NCBI GenBank assembly: GCA_947184155.2
Contig: CAMXCT020001626.1
Coordinates: forward strand, 17,501-81,500
From: Cladocopium goreaui
Taxonomy: Eukaryota > Sar > Dinophyceae > Suessiales > Symbiodiniaceae
DNA length: 64,000 nt
Direction: 5' to 3'
Part shown: positions 63,912 through 64,000 of the stretch, one piece after another
How positions within the stretch are numbered: position 1 is the first letter of the stretch
Layout: each line of letters starts with the position of its first letter
Notes under the pieces: model-generated
What the model saw: only the letters and a program-made list of their open reading frames with translations
What the model was told of the DNA's origin: nothing
Databases searched by the model: none
Program-made: the position numbers and the translations under genes

Positions 63912-64000
63912 GTACTTTGCCATCTTTCTGAAGACATTTGGCAGTTCCTTCCACCGGGAGAGGAGGACTGCCACGGTCAAGGCATCATAAAGACTGAATC
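63912..64000 (+). CDS. IleRS exon (CHLSEDIWQFLPPG), runs to window end
   Basis: Matches PILPHxAEDIWQNLP near the end of the anticodon-binding domain. The frame stays open to the right edge; the C-terminal (zinc-binding) part lies outside. Confidence 0.85.

Larger units (their letters stand above)
4739..64000 (+). other. Isoleucyl-tRNA synthetase gene, at least 42 exons, 3' end beyond window
   Basis: This is the gene span for a class I isoleucyl-tRNA synthetase, which charges tRNA-Ile and edits mischarged valine. The blocks match the bacterial/organellar form, so it probably serves plastid or mitochondrion; no transit peptide was found. Exons read in order give the Rossmann fold with the HIGH-type motif (HMGH), the CP1 editing domain (TTTPWTIPAN, TESGTGL, VHTAPGHG), the catalytic core with KMSKS, and most of the anticodon-binding domain. 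The extreme N-terminus, about 20 residues between 36437 and 43797, and the C-terminus past 64000 are not located. Of 41 introns read, 22 have GT, 16 GC and 1 GA donors; two donors are unresolved. Acceptors are AG|G in 36 of 41. Several introns carry mobile elements and one carries an intact RNR gene. Exon order and phase are read directly; expression and splicing are inferred. Confidence 0.85.

Overview
The window looks like nuclear DNA of a dinoflagellate, most likely of the Symbiodiniaceae type. The signs are very long repeat-filled introns, GC-AG introns mixed with GT-AG introns, splice acceptors almost always read as AG|G, and retroelements with RT motifs of the GTRPSDPVADILFNMAF kind. No rRNA, tRNA or CRISPR was seen.

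The backbone is one plus-strand host gene: a bacterial/organellar-type isoleucyl-tRNA synthetase (IleRS) cut into at least 42 small exons from about 4.74 kb to beyond the right edge. No single ORF shows it. I found it by reading short conserved blocks in order ([78 protein letters not shown], then the anticodon-binding domain) and checking that reading phase is kept across splice sites. Exons cluster at 4.7-5.2, 35.05-36.44, 43.8-44.9, 46.87-48.38, 56.73-57.93 and 62.65-64.0 kb.

The introns hold almost everything else. The 29.8-kb intron (5.2-35.05 kb) contains several satellites, a decayed minus-strand LINE-like element of about 11 kb (11.4-22.6 kb) and a young plus-strand Ty1/copia element (23.10-31.41 kb) with two 336-bp LTRs that read as identical. 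The 36.4-43.8 kb intron holds a decayed plus-strand LINE and tandem repeats. A 2-kb intron contains a complete intronless gene for a thioredoxin-like/ribonucleotide reductase R2 fusion (45.10-46.57 kb) in the same orientation. An 8.35-kb intron is almost wholly an element of about 8.0 kb (48.56-56.58 kb) with roughly 310-bp terminal inverted repeats. It carries pieces of an SF1 helicase with a C-terminal Cys-rich HNH-like domain, itself split by a secondary insertion. The 57.9-62.65 kb intron holds unrecognised ORFs, a very C-poor tandem array and a dispersed GC-rich repeat family.

How the parts relate: the IleRS and the RNR fusion are the only apparently functional host genes. The copia element looks recent but has reading-frame changes. 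The LINEs and the TIR element look degraded. Exon coordinates come from protein conservation plus splice-site phase and have no transcript support.
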